DNA from: JBGUVL01 sp045134375
GTDB taxonomy: Bacteria > Bacillota_I > Bacilli_A > Erysipelotrichales > Erysipelotrichaceae
Direction of reading: 5' to 3'
NCBI GenBank assembly: GCA_045134375.1
Contig: JBGUVL010000070.1
Location: 1-8,989 of the forward strand
DNA length: 8,989 bases
The notes below the pieces were generated by a model. The model saw nothing but the letters and a program-made list of their open reading frames with translations. It did not search any database and was not told the DNA's origin. The position numbers and the translations under genes were made by a program. This document shows, piece after piece, positions 1 to 5,883 of the stretch (the first letter of the stretch is position 1; each line of letters begins with the position of its first letter).

Positions 1-2
1 TG

Positions 3-326
3 ATTATCACTTTCCCTTATTATTTATTTGCTTTAGAAAAAGTAAATCTATTCACTAAAAAAATAAAAAATACATTATTAGTTTTAAAAAACAATGAAGA
101 AAAAATTGAAACATTAACTTTTATCCATATTTATCATCTTTTCTGCATTAAATATTTAAATGAAAAAATCAACCATAAATTAGTAATCAAAGAATTTATC
201 AAGATTAAAGATATTATTAAGAATGTACCTCCTCTTTTTCGTATCATTGACACCGAAATTCATGACATTTGCATTTTAAAAAAAGATTTAAAAACGTATT
301 CAGATTATGTAAATAATTTTCATTAA
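3..326 (+). CDS. C-terminal 107 residues of an unidentified protein (5' end outside the window)
   Basis: The frame is open from the window edge to a TAA at 324-326, so only the C-terminal 107 residues are visible. I do not recognise the protein. The visible part is rich in Lys, Ile, Leu, Phe and Asn, has no obvious membrane segment, and reads as a run of amphipathic helices ending in a short charged tail (..KTYSDYVNNFH). It ends 121 bp before a small gene for an exported peptide on the same strand. A helical C-terminus followed by an exported-peptide gene is the layout of plcR-papR and of some Rgg and TprA systems, so a peptide-sensing regulator (RRNPP type) is a reasonable guess; that is inference from context only. 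The gene is visibly more AT-rich than those from about 900 bp onward, which hints at a different origin. Confidence 0.6.
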   Translation: MITFPYYLFALEKVNLFTKKIKNTLLVLKNNEEKIETLTFIHIYHLFCIKYLNEKINHKLVIKEFIKIKDIIKNVPPLFRIIDTEIHDICILKKDLKTYSDYVNNFH

Positions 327-341
327 TAACGCAACTCTATC

Positions 342-416
342 AAAAAAATGGTCATTTTTTGTCGTTTTTTCTGCTTTTTATCATCTTCGCCAAATCACTT
401 CTCTTTTCCGTACAAT
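342..416 (+). promoter_or_regulatory. Dyad, phased T-tracts and -10 box upstream of the exported-peptide gene
   Basis: An interrupted palindrome, AAAAAATG-GT-CATTTTTT, lies at 343-360. T-tracts at 355-360, 365-370 and 375-379 begin exactly 10 bp apart, as in intrinsically curved DNA. A -10-like TACAAT lies at 411-416, with 31 bp to the ATG at 448. I find no good -35 box at 16-18 bp, which would fit a promoter that needs an activator. The palindrome could instead act as a weak terminator for the upstream gene, although a 2-nt loop is poor for an RNA hairpin. Confidence 0.35.
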
Positions 417-447
417 AAATATTACTAGAAAGGAGGAGTGATAGAGG

Positions 448-588
448 ATGAAAAAAGTAGCAATTTGTCTACTTGCCTGTTTAGGATTAGCCGCTTGCTT
501 ATCATTTGGGGCAAACAGTGTTAGTGCAGATGAAGGAAATGAACCAGCACCTGCATATTGTACACACCCATACTGCTGGACTGCTTAA
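448..588 (+). CDS. Small exported peptide precursor (46 aa) with a Cys-x4-Cys C-terminus
   Basis: The ATG at 448 is preceded by AAAGGAGG at 429-436, and the frame ends at TAA 586-588. The product has a textbook export signal: MKK, a hydrophobic core to about residue 23, then a small-residue signal peptidase site (SVSA at 24-27, then Asp28). Cleavage there would release the 19-mer DEGNEPAPAYCTHPYCWTA. The tail has two cysteines four residues apart (38 and 43), flanked by Tyr and Trp, which could form a small disulfide loop. A second signal competes: LAAC at 14-17 fits a lipobox, so the product might instead be a lipopeptide anchored at Cys17. I do not recognise the family. Possible roles are a signalling peptide for the upstream gene, a pheromone-type lipoprotein, or a small bacteriocin. 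No processing, export or immunity gene is visible downstream. The reading frame, RBS and signal peptide make a real gene likely; the function is open. Confidence 0.75.
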   Translation: MKKVAICLLACLGLAACLSFGANSVSADEGNEPAPAYCTHPYCWTA

Positions 589-755
589 TCCTAACCCACA
601 TTCTGTTATGATCTCTATGAGGGTATCAATTATTTTCCTATCTTTGATTATCCAATTTTTCTCTCAAATAAACAATATATTATAAAGATAAGGAGGATAT
701 CCAACAGTAAACACAACATTAATATCATTATAGATATCATAGGAGAATGGCTTCG
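589..755. other. Non-coding stretch with an orphan Shine-Dalgarno sequence
   Basis: No convincing gene lies between the exported-peptide gene and the inverted repeat. A perfect AAGGAGG at 690-696 is followed by no ATG, GTG or TTG at a usable distance. The frame after it (ATA TCC AAC ...) runs about 20 codons to a TAG, which looks like the ruined start of a lost gene. TATATT at 676-681 could be a -10 box without a clear -35. ATATCAT is repeated at 722-728 and 734-740. Confidence 0.35.
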
Positions 756-819
756 TACCCTCTAGTATGCTTACATTACTTATAGCATGAGAATCCTAAT
801 GTAAGTATGATTCAGGGTA
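756..819 (+). repeat. Long imperfect inverted repeat, possible RNA hairpin
   Basis: TACCCT at 756-761 pairs with AGGGTA at 814-819. Inside that, ATGCTTACATTA (767-778) pairs with TAATGTAAGTAT (797-808) over 12 bp with one G-U. A small internal loop separates the two helices and an 18-nt loop closes the structure. No T-run follows directly, so it is not a simple terminator. The next terminator on this strand is at 829-880. It could be a structured RNA end, an operator, or a small mobile-repeat remnant. Confidence 0.6.
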
Positions 820-828
820 TGAACAATC

Positions 829-880
829 AAAAAAAGTAGCCCCCATCACGACGTTAGTGAACCTTTGGCTACTTTTTTTT
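829..880. terminator. Bidirectional rho-independent terminator between convergent transcripts
   Basis: AAAAAGTAGCC (831-841) pairs perfectly with GGCTACTTTTT (867-877). The loop holds a smaller hairpin (TCAC 846-849 with GTGA 857-860). A- and T-runs flank the stem on both sides, so it can stop transcripts from either strand. On the minus strand the stem contains the last codons and the TAG of the holin-like gene. Confidence 0.85.
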
Positions 881-1150
881 GCTGCTTTGACAATAAATTT
901 GATGGCTGTATACCGAAGCTGCAGCTATCAATAATCCCTGTGTAATGTTTTGGTAGAAAAATAATGACCATGATTGAATGGGTGCAGTGGCATAACCATG
1001 AAGACAACATAATGCGATACCGATCAAACCTAGACATAATGGAATACCATCATTAGGAAAACGGGATTTTTTCAGCATTGTGCCGACAGCATTTAATACA
1101 GGGACTAAGATCAATAGTTCAGGATTGACTAGTTTGATACTATTTTCCAT
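869..1150 (-). CDS. Small holin-like membrane protein (Hol44 / phage_holin_5_2-like)
   Basis: The product is 93 residues with three hydrophobic segments, at about 11-27, 36-53 and 66-82. It has a charged loop (KKSRFPND) after the first segment and a Lys-rich C-terminus. This layout, with Pro10-Glu11 leading into a Leu/Val-rich helix that ends in a VLNAVGTMLK motif, fits small phage holins of superfamily V (Hol44), membrane proteins that open the cytoplasmic membrane to release a cell-wall hydrolase. The ATG at 1150 follows AGGTGAT at a normal distance. No endolysin or other phage gene is visible, so the gene is solitary: a prophage leftover, or a host holin used in autolysis or protein release. 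Its stop codon is inside the bidirectional terminator, so the 3' untranslated region is almost nil. The family assignment is from sequence pattern only. Confidence 0.7.
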   Translation of the reverse strand: MENSIKLVNPELLILVPVLNAVGTMLKKSRFPNDGIPLCLGLIGIALCCLHGYATAPIQSWSLFFYQNITQGLLIAAASVYSHQIYCQSSKKK

Positions 1151-1178
1151 CTTATCACCTATTACAAAATATGATAAT

Positions 1179-1211
1179 AAAAAGAAAATAGAACGGTAAA
1201 CGTCCTATTCT
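1179..1211 (-). terminator. Terminator of the methyltransferase gene, overlapping its stop codon
   Basis: On the minus strand an 11-bp stem with two G-U pairs (1201-1211 with 1185-1195) and a 5-nt loop is followed by TTTTT. The stem includes the TAG at 1205-1207. Confidence 0.65.
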
Positions 1212-2347
1212 TTCATTAATAACCGATATAAAGTTGGGTCTAAATGATATTCTTCTTTAATCGCTTCTACTTCCTGCAATGCTTTTTCTTTCTTTTGTTG
1301 TGATATAGTATCGGATTTCACACAACGCAGCAAGATATTTTTTGGAGAATGAGCCAAATCAATGAATTCTAACACTTGGACTTTATAGGAACAGTATTCT
1401 AATAGATTCGCCCTAATTTCATCGGTTAAAATCGCCGCAAATCGCTCTTTCAATAAACCATAGCGAGTCGTAATACCAAAATGTTCGCTTTGAATTTGTC
1501 CATTTAATTCATGTTGACAACATGGGACAGAAAAAATCATCTTCGCATTCCAAGAAATCGCATTATAAAGAGCATAATCTGTTGCAGTATCGCAAGCATG
1601 AAGTGAAATTACCATGTCCACAGGATGATCGCATTGATAGCCATTGATATCGCCAATTTCAAAATGAAGTCCTTCATAACCATATTTTTCAGCAATTTCA
1701 TTACAGTTTTGAATCACATCTGCTTTCAAATCAAGCCCAATCATGTTCACCTTGATTTTTTTTATTTCAACAAGATAATAATATAATATAAATGTTAAGT
1801 AGCTTTTTCCACAACCAAAATCAATGATTGAAAGTTCTTTCATTTCGGGAGTAATGCAATCATTGATCATTTCAATAAAACGATTGATCTGTTTGTATTT
1901 GTCATACATTGTATTTACTACTTTTCCCTCTTTTGTGAAAATTCCAAGATCGTATAACGGAGCGACAAAAGTACCGTCAGGAATCAAATATTGTTTACTA
2001 CGATTATGAGAGACTTCCACATTTGGCAAGGTCATCTTTTTCTTACTGATAAAAAGTTTTTCTTTCTTTGAAAGTTTCACAAAATACGCCATGCTTTTGG
2101 TTGTGATTTCAGCTTGTCGAAACTGTTCTCTTAACAATTGTACACAAAGTGCAATGGCTCCATCTTTCTTTACATTTTCATGAAAAACTTGCGTTTTTGT
2201 ATATTTTTCAAACTGATATACCATTTGCTCTTTCACTTTAATTTTTCTTACAATTACTTTTTTTAACGTTTGATTTTTATTGCGTTGATTGCTGATAATG
2301 ATACGCATAATATCTTCATCAAATATATTACGGATTGCTTCTTGCAT
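1205..2347 (-). CDS. SAM-dependent methyltransferase, METTL25/GSTCD type (Methyltransf_32-like)
   Basis: The product is 380 residues from the ATG at 2345-2347. I prefer this over the in-frame GTG at 2359 because AGTGGTG then sits 7 nt upstream as RBS, while nothing useful precedes the GTG. The N-terminal half (to about 165) is Lys-rich and lacks a motif I recognise. The catalytic Rossmann domain follows: SAM-binding motif I IIDFGCGKSYL at about 174-184, the acidic end of strand 2 at GLDLKADV (about 204-211), GDING near 233, then SLHACDTATD (about 248-257) and VPCCQHEL (about 274-281). The last two motifs are characteristic of the METTL25/GSTCD-like group. Substrate is unknown; RNA or a small protein is possible. 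It lies between pepT and the holin-like gene on the same strand, but terminators on both sides suggest separate transcription. Confidence 0.85.
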   Translation of the reverse strand: MQEAIRNIFDEDIMRIIISNQRNKNQTLKKVIVRKIKVKEQMVYQFEKYTKTQVFHENVKKDGAIALCVQLLREQFRQAEITTKSMAYFVKLSKKEKLFISKKKMTLPNVEVSHNRSKQYLIPDGTFVAPLYDLGIFTKEGKVVNTMYDKYKQINRFIEMINDCITPEMKELSIIDFGCGKSYLTFILYYYLVEIKKIKVNMIGLDLKADVIQNCNEIAEKYGYEGLHFEIGDINGYQCDHPVDMVISLHACDTATDYALYNAISWNAKMIFSVPCCQHELNGQIQSEHFGITTRYGLLKERFAAILTDEIRANLLEYCSYKVQVLEFIDLAHSPKNILLRCVKSDTISQQKKEKALQEVEAIKEEYHLDPTLYRLLMKE

Positions 2348-2414
2348 AGAAAACACCACTTTCTTTTCTTTACCATGATATCACAAGTAACAAAAAACAG
2401 ACAAGAAGCATCAT

Positions 2415-2469
2415 AAAACAAATCGATAGTTCTATTGTCATCGGTTTCTAATAGAACTATCGATCTTTA
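2415..2469 (-). terminator. pepT terminator (15-bp perfect stem)
   Basis: ATCGATAGTTCTATT (2422-2436) and AATAGAACTATCGAT (2450-2464) form a perfect 15-bp stem with a 13-nt loop, starting 5 bp after the pepT stop. On the minus strand it is followed by TTGTTTTA. Confidence 0.9.
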
Positions 2470-3687
2470 TTATTTTGTGTTATTTTCTACAATACGACAG
2501 AGCAATTCACTGATTTTATACATTGACTGTACACTGACATATTCATATTTTCCATGAAAGTTATACCCACCGGTTCCAATGTTTGGGGTCAATAAACCAT
2601 CATAGGTAAGTCTTGCTCCATCCGTACCACCACGAATCGGGGTACTTGTTGGCTGTAAACCAATTTCTGTCATCGCCTTTTTTACTTGATCCACTATTTC
2701 CATTCGTTTTTCAATCAAAGAACGCATATTAGCATAACTATCTTCAATGGTCACCTTGATTAAATCATGACCATAGAAATCATTAAGGAAACGTTCTGCT
2801 CTTCTAAAGTCTTCCTTCTGTTTTTCAAACAGAGTTTCATCATGATTCCGGATGATATATTCCATTTTGGCTGCCTCACATTCTCCACTCATATGAAGGA
2901 TATGATGAAAACCTTCGTATCCTTCAGTTAATGATGGATCCTCATTTTCCGGTAATAAGGAATGAAATTTCATGGCTACTTGCAATGCATTGATCATTTT
3001 ATGTTTCGCTTCTCCTGGATGAATGCTGCTTCCTTGAATTTCTACTACTGCACTTGCCGCATTAAAGTTTTCATAATCGATTGAATGGATATCTCCACCA
3101 TCTACGGTATAAGCGTAATCGGCTTTAAACTTAGCAATGGAAAAATGATCGGTTCCTCTTCCTACTTCTTCATCTGGAGTAAAGGCAATGCGGATTTCCC
3201 CATGCGGACGATTTTCATTTAGGATCGTTTGACACATATCCAAAATTTCAGCAATTCCTGCTTTATCATCAGCTCCGAGCAATGTCGTTCCATCCGTAAC
3301 GATTAAATCTTGCCCTTTATGCAGCAATAATGAAGGAAACGTATCGGGATCCATCTTAATATCCAACGCTTCATTTAATACAATTTCATTTCCATCATAA
3401 TGTTCAATAATACGAGGTTTAACCTCTTTTCCACTCATATCTGGACTGGTATCCATATGCGCAATAAAACCAATCGTATCCGTCTTTTTTTCGACATTGG
3501 AAGGAATCCATCCATAAACAATTCCATACTCATCAACATGAACATCACAAATACCAATGGCTTTCATATCTTCCACCAAAACATTTGCTAAATCCCATTG
3601 GTTGGCACTCGATGGTGCACTTTTTGAATAGGGATCCGATTGGGTATCAATTTTTACATATTTTAAAAAACGTTCAATAATATTCAT
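2470..3687 (-). CDS. pepT: Peptidase T (M20B tripeptide aminopeptidase)
   Basis: This cytosolic dizinc exopeptidase removes the N-terminal residue from tripeptides. The product has 405 residues, the usual length. The metal-site residues known from Salmonella PepT are all identifiable: His77 and Asp79 in AHMDTSPD, Asp140 in LLGADDKAGI, Glu173-Glu174 in TPDEEVGRG, Asp196 in YTVDGGD, and His378 in GGYNFHGKYE. The dimerisation domain that interrupts the catalytic fold (about 207-330) includes GSSIHPGEAKHK. The catalytic signature PIRGGTDGARL is at 350-360. The ATG at 3687 has AGGAGGT 9 nt upstream and a TATAAT -10 box at 3708-3713 (on the minus strand). The gene is divergent from birA across about 100 bp and ends in a strong terminator. 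I see no lesion. Confidence 0.97.
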   Translation of the reverse strand: MNIIERFLKYVKIDTQSDPYSKSAPSSANQWDLANVLVEDMKAIGICDVHVDEYGIVYGWIPSNVEKKTDTIGFIAHMDTSPDMSGKEVKPRIIEHYDGNEIVLNEALDIKMDPDTFPSLLLHKGQDLIVTDGTTLLGADDKAGIAEILDMCQTILNENRPHGEIRIAFTPDEEVGRGTDHFSIAKFKADYAYTVDGGDIHSIDYENFNAASAVVEIQGSSIHPGEAKHKMINALQVAMKFHSLLPENEDPSLTEGYEGFHHILHMSGECEAAKMEYIIRNHDETLFEKQKEDFRRAERFLNDFYGHDLIKVTIEDSYANMRSLIEKRMEIVDQVKKAMTEIGLQPTSTPIRGGTDGARLTYDGLLTPNIGTGGYNFHGKYEYVSVQSMYKISELLCRIVENNTK

Positions 3688-3707
3688 AAAAGTATACCTC
3701 CTTTTTT

Positions 3708-3713
3708 ATTATA
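3708..3713 (-). promoter_or_regulatory. pepT promoter -10 box
   Basis: A consensus TATAAT reads on the minus strand 20 bp before the pepT ATG, with the AGGAGGT RBS between them. No strong -35 is present at 16-18 bp. Confidence 0.55.
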
Positions 3714-3753
3714 CACTGAAACGATAAGAAAATAATACTTGGAATTTGAAACC

Positions 3754-3783
3754 TGCCATTTTTTAAGAAGGTCATGGTATAAT
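3754..3783 (+). promoter_or_regulatory. birA extended -10 promoter abutting the start codon
   Basis: TGGTATAAT at 3775-3783 is a perfect extended -10 element (TGn plus TATAAT). A weak -35-like TGCCAT lies at 3754-3759 with an 18-bp spacer. Transcription would start about 7 nt after the -10 box, at or next to the birA ATG (3790). Confidence 0.65.
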
Positions 3784-3789
3784 AAACAC

Positions 3790-4746
3790 ATGAAAACAAA
3801 GATATTACAAATCCTAATGACACATCAAAATGAATATATCTCTGGAGAATGGATTGCACAAAAACTAAATGTCAGTCGTGTGAGCATTTCGAAACATATA
3901 AAAACATTACGAAAGGAAGGTTATGAGATTCTATCTTCAACCAACAAAGGGTATTGTTTGAGTGATTGCAATGATATTTTAAATGCCGATTTGATACAGC
4001 GACAAGTAGATCCTTTCTATCATACCATTTCTGTTGTTCCATCCACTACTTCCACAAATGATGACCTAAAAGCAATTGCTAATATGCAAAAGGAAGGTTA
4101 TGTTTTGATTGCCGATATGCAAAAAAAAGGGAGAGGTAGAAATGGCAGAAGTTTTTATTGTGAATCCCATAAAGGGATTTATCTTTCCTTATTGTTAAAA
4201 CCATCCTTTCCGCTATCCTATTCCCTTAGATTAACCGCTTGTGCTGCTATCTCTGCAATCGAAGCCATTCAAAAAGAATACGATCAAAAGGCGACCATTA
4301 AATGGGTTAACGATATTTTAATGGAAGAAAAAAAGGTTGCTGGAATTCTTTGTGAAGCATCTTTGGAAATCAATAGTGCTGCATTAGACTATATGGTTGT
4401 AGGGATTGGAATCAATGTTCATCCAATGAATCTGCCAGAAGAATTATCCGATATCGCAGGAAGTATTGAAGATTTTTCTAAGCACCGTGGCAATCGCAAT
4501 CATTTGATCATTCACTTTTTAAATCGTTTTTATTACTATTATTCAACCATTGAAGATAGAACCTATCTCGCTCCCTATCGTCACTATTCCTCTGTGATTG
4601 GAGAAAATATTCTTGTCTATGAAAGAAATACTTGCCTTCCTGCAAAGGCTATTGCGATTGATGATGAAGCAAGATTAGTGGTAGCAATGGAGGATGGGAC
4701 GCAAAAAGTACTCTCGTCAGGAGAAATTAGTATTCGAAAAAGATAG
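3790..4746 (+). CDS. birA: Biotin--[acetyl-CoA-carboxylase] ligase / biotin operon repressor BirA
   Basis: The enzyme activates biotin with ATP to biotinyl-AMP and attaches it to the biotin carrier protein. The bifunctional form also binds operators as a biotinyl-AMP-bound dimer. The product has 318 residues. Residues 1-60 form a winged helix-turn-helix with recognition helix VSRVSISKHIKTLRKEG (about 28-44), so this is the repressor type. The catalytic domain has GRGRNGR at 114-120 (the adenylate-binding loop), KWVNDI at 171-176, the K-VAGIL strand after it, and VGIGINV at 204-210. The C-terminal SH3-like domain spans about 269-315. I start at ATG 3790 because family members begin just before the HTH. 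A TTG at 3739 would add 17 unrelated residues and has no RBS. The chosen ATG also lacks an RBS (AAGAAGG at 3765-3771 is too far), which with the abutting -10 box suggests leaderless translation. A matching operator lies before bioY. Confidence 0.95.
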   Translation: MKTKILQILMTHQNEYISGEWIAQKLNVSRVSISKHIKTLRKEGYEILSSTNKGYCLSDCNDILNADLIQRQVDPFYHTISVVPSTTSTNDDLKAIANMQKEGYVLIADMQKKGRGRNGRSFYCESHKGIYLSLLLKPSFPLSYSLRLTACAAISAIEAIQKEYDQKATIKWVNDILMEEKKVAGILCEASLEINSAALDYMVVGIGINVHPMNLPEELSDIAGSIEDFSKHRGNRNHLIIHFLNRFYYYYSTIEDRTYLAPYRHYSSVIGENILVYERNTCLPAKAIAIDDEARLVVAMEDGTQKVLSSGEISIRKR

Positions 4747-4798
4747 TAAAACGATCCTTAATTTCTTAGATTTCTCTTGGCAAACATTTCATAAACCA

Positions 4799-4846
4799 AA
4801 AGAGGGTTTTCTATTACCACAACAATAGAACCCCCTCTTTTTTTAT
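4799..4846. terminator. Terminator between birA and the convergent lipid block
   Basis: AAAGAGGG and TTCTATT on the left (4799-4815) pair with AATAGAA and CCCTCTTT on the right (4824-4840) across a 2x2 internal loop. A T-run follows on the plus strand and a short A-run precedes it, so it probably works in both directions. Confidence 0.85.
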
Positions 4847-4862
4847 TTGTCATTCTTTTTTC

Positions 4863-5027
4863 CTATGCTTGAATTTGACTTTTTACCTTTTCATACATGA
4901 TTTCTGTCATTTCTTTATGAGAATAAGATGCGTATTCTTCATAAGAAATGGCTTTTCCATAAGTGATTTTCAAATGACGCAATAATCTGCTTAATCTTTT
5001 CTGTATCCACAAACGCTCCTCCTTATC
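4863..5027 (-). pseudogene. plsC: 3' remnant of a 1-acyl-glycerol-3-phosphate acyltransferase (PlsC-like)
   Basis: Only 54 sense codons remain before TAG 4863-4865; the frame is closed upstream by TGA at 5028-5030. The remnant reads ..LLRHLKITYGKAISYEEYA then a Lys/Glu-rich helix. This resembles the C-terminal end of PlsC-type acyltransferases, where a [VIL]xxGxPIxxEEY strand-turn is followed by a terminal helix. The catalytic HX4D domain is absent, so the fragment cannot be an enzyme. PlsC makes phosphatidic acid from lysophosphatidic acid and acyl-ACP at the membrane, which fits the neighbouring acyl carrier protein remnant. A GTG at 5010-5008 with AGGAGG upstream opens only a 23-codon peptide in another frame, so I do not call it. 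The family call rests on one motif and context. Confidence 0.5.
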
Positions 5028-5033
5028 TCATAT

Positions 5034-5059
5034 AAAATGAGCTAATTCCTTAGCTCATT
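5034..5059 (-). terminator. Terminator after the mini acyl carrier protein gene
   Basis: AATGAGCTAA (5036-5045) and TTAGCTCATT (5050-5059) form a perfect 10-bp stem with a 4-nt loop, 7 bp after the TAA at 5067. The minus strand continues TTTTAT. Confidence 0.75.
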
Positions 5060-5066
5060 CTTATTG

Positions 5067-5177
5067 TTATTTTTTAGCTTCAACAATATCCATGATATCC
5101 TGTACTGTTTCCAGTTTCGCTAATTCTTCATCTACATTAATGGCATCTACTAATATTTTTTTAATCTGTTCTAACAT
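5067..5177 (-). CDS. acpP: Internally deleted acyl carrier protein (36 aa, lacks the phosphopantetheine serine)
   Basis: The ORF starts at ATG 5177 with AGGAGG 9 nt upstream. It encodes MLEQIKKILVDAINVDEE joined to LAKLETVQDIMDIVEAKK. The first half matches helix I of bacterial acyl carrier proteins and the second matches helix IV, normally about 35-40 residues apart. The whole central part, with the DSL motif whose serine carries 4'-phosphopantetheine, is missing and the frame is kept. A normal ACP of about 75 residues carries acyl chains in fatty acid synthesis; this version cannot. Acidic Asp-Glu-Glu-Leu-like sequence often occurs both after helix I and just before helix IV, so recombination between short repeats is a likely cause (inference). 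A FabT-like palindrome, RBS and terminator all survive, so a mini-protein could still be made. It may simply be a relic, with the working acpP elsewhere. Confidence 0.7.
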   Translation of the reverse strand: MLEQIKKILVDAINVDEELAKLETVQDIMDIVEAKK

Positions 5178-5199
5178 GATTTGCTCCTCCTAAATTAAC

Positions 5200-5212
5200 T
5201 TTGATAATCAAA
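5200..5212 (-). promoter_or_regulatory. FabT-type operator before the mini acyl carrier protein gene
   Basis: TTTGATAATCAAA is a perfect 13-bp palindrome that extends to AAcTTTGATAATCAAAaTT (5197-5215). It matches the FabT box known from streptococci and enterococci (ANTTTGATTATCAAATT). On the minus strand it overlaps the likely -10 region of a promoter whose -35 would be TTGAAA, about 17-18 bp upstream. It ends 22 bp before the start codon. The fabT gene itself lies 0.8 kb away. Confidence 0.8.
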
Positions 5213-5259
5213 ATTTTATTTTTATTTCAAGTATCCGCTTACGTCACAATGGTATCGAT

Positions 5260-5295
5260 AAAAAAACATTTCTTGTCTTTTTTCACAAAAAATGT
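5260..5295 (-). terminator. Terminator after bioY
   Basis: ACAAAAAATGT (5285-5295) pairs with ACATTTCTTGT (5266-5276) over 10 of 11 positions, 2 bp beyond the ancestral bioY stop. The minus strand then runs TTTTTTT. Confidence 0.7.
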
Positions 5296-5297
5296 CT

Positions 5298-5839
5298 CTA
5301 TTCATCTAAAATTGATGTGTTCTTAATACGAATTGCGATCCAAGTAGTAACCAAACAAGAAATAAAATCCCCAGGTAAATACACAAGGAATAAATAATAC
5401 AATAACTATCCAATAGAATAATCAATGTGATAAACATAATGTTGCAATAAAGCAAAATAAATCACACCAACCAAATAAATCATTAACATTCCAATCATGG
5501 ATGAAAACAACAATGGTAAAAATGTTTTTTTTCTTCGCTTAACCATCCCACGAAATAGGCAGCTATAATAAATCCTAACAGATAGCCAAAGGAAGGCTGT
5601 AATACATAGCTAATCCCACCACCATTCGCAAAAACAGGAATACCTATCAAACCAATCCCTACATACAACAATACGGATATCATTGCCATCTTCTTTTTCA
5701 TCAACATTCCCGCTAACACAACAAACAATGTTTGCAAAGTTACAGGAACAATAGAAATTGGTAACTTAATAAATGATCCTATTCCAATCAATACCGCAAA
5801 CAAAGAACATAAACACATTGACTTAACAGATAATTTCAT
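5298..5839 (-). pseudogene. bioY: Biotin transporter substrate-binding subunit BioY, frameshift plus stop codon
   Basis: BioY is the membrane S-component that captures biotin for an ECF-type importer. Translation starts at ATG 5837-5839 with GGAGGGA upstream. The first frame gives clear BioY sequence: PVTLQTLFVVLAGM, then SVLLYVGIGLIGIPVF, the NGGG turn, and PSFGYLLGFIIAAYFVGWL. It then runs into a run of eight A (5525-5532) and ends at TGA 5495-5497. One additional A would restore the frame into TFLPLLFSSMIGMLMIYLVG and the terminal LPGDF motif, giving about 180 residues, the family length. That second frame has its own TAG at 5406-5408, so two independent lesions are present. The stop and surrounding sequence are otherwise intact, which indicates recent decay. 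A BirA-like operator remains upstream. EcfA and EcfT are not in the window. Confidence 0.9.
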
Positions 5840-5883
5840 AAATTCTCCCTCCAATGACATCCACAATACCGTAAGCTCTTATT

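Noticed and set aside
641..657. Second FabT-like box (TTTGATTATCcAATT)
   Set aside because: Two deviations from the consensus, incomplete palindrome, and no lipid gene follows; likely chance in AT-rich DNA.
846..1037. 63-codon minus-strand ORF
   Set aside because: Out-of-frame shadow of the holin-like gene that runs through the terminator.
3400..3591. 63-codon plus-strand ORF
   Set aside because: Antisense shadow of pepT without RBS.
3739..3789. Upstream TTG start extending birA by 17 codons
   Set aside because: No RBS, residues do not match the family, and the extension covers the promoter.
5495..5866. Programmed frameshift in bioY at A8
   Set aside because: The restored frame still holds an in-frame TAG, so slippage would not give a full protein.
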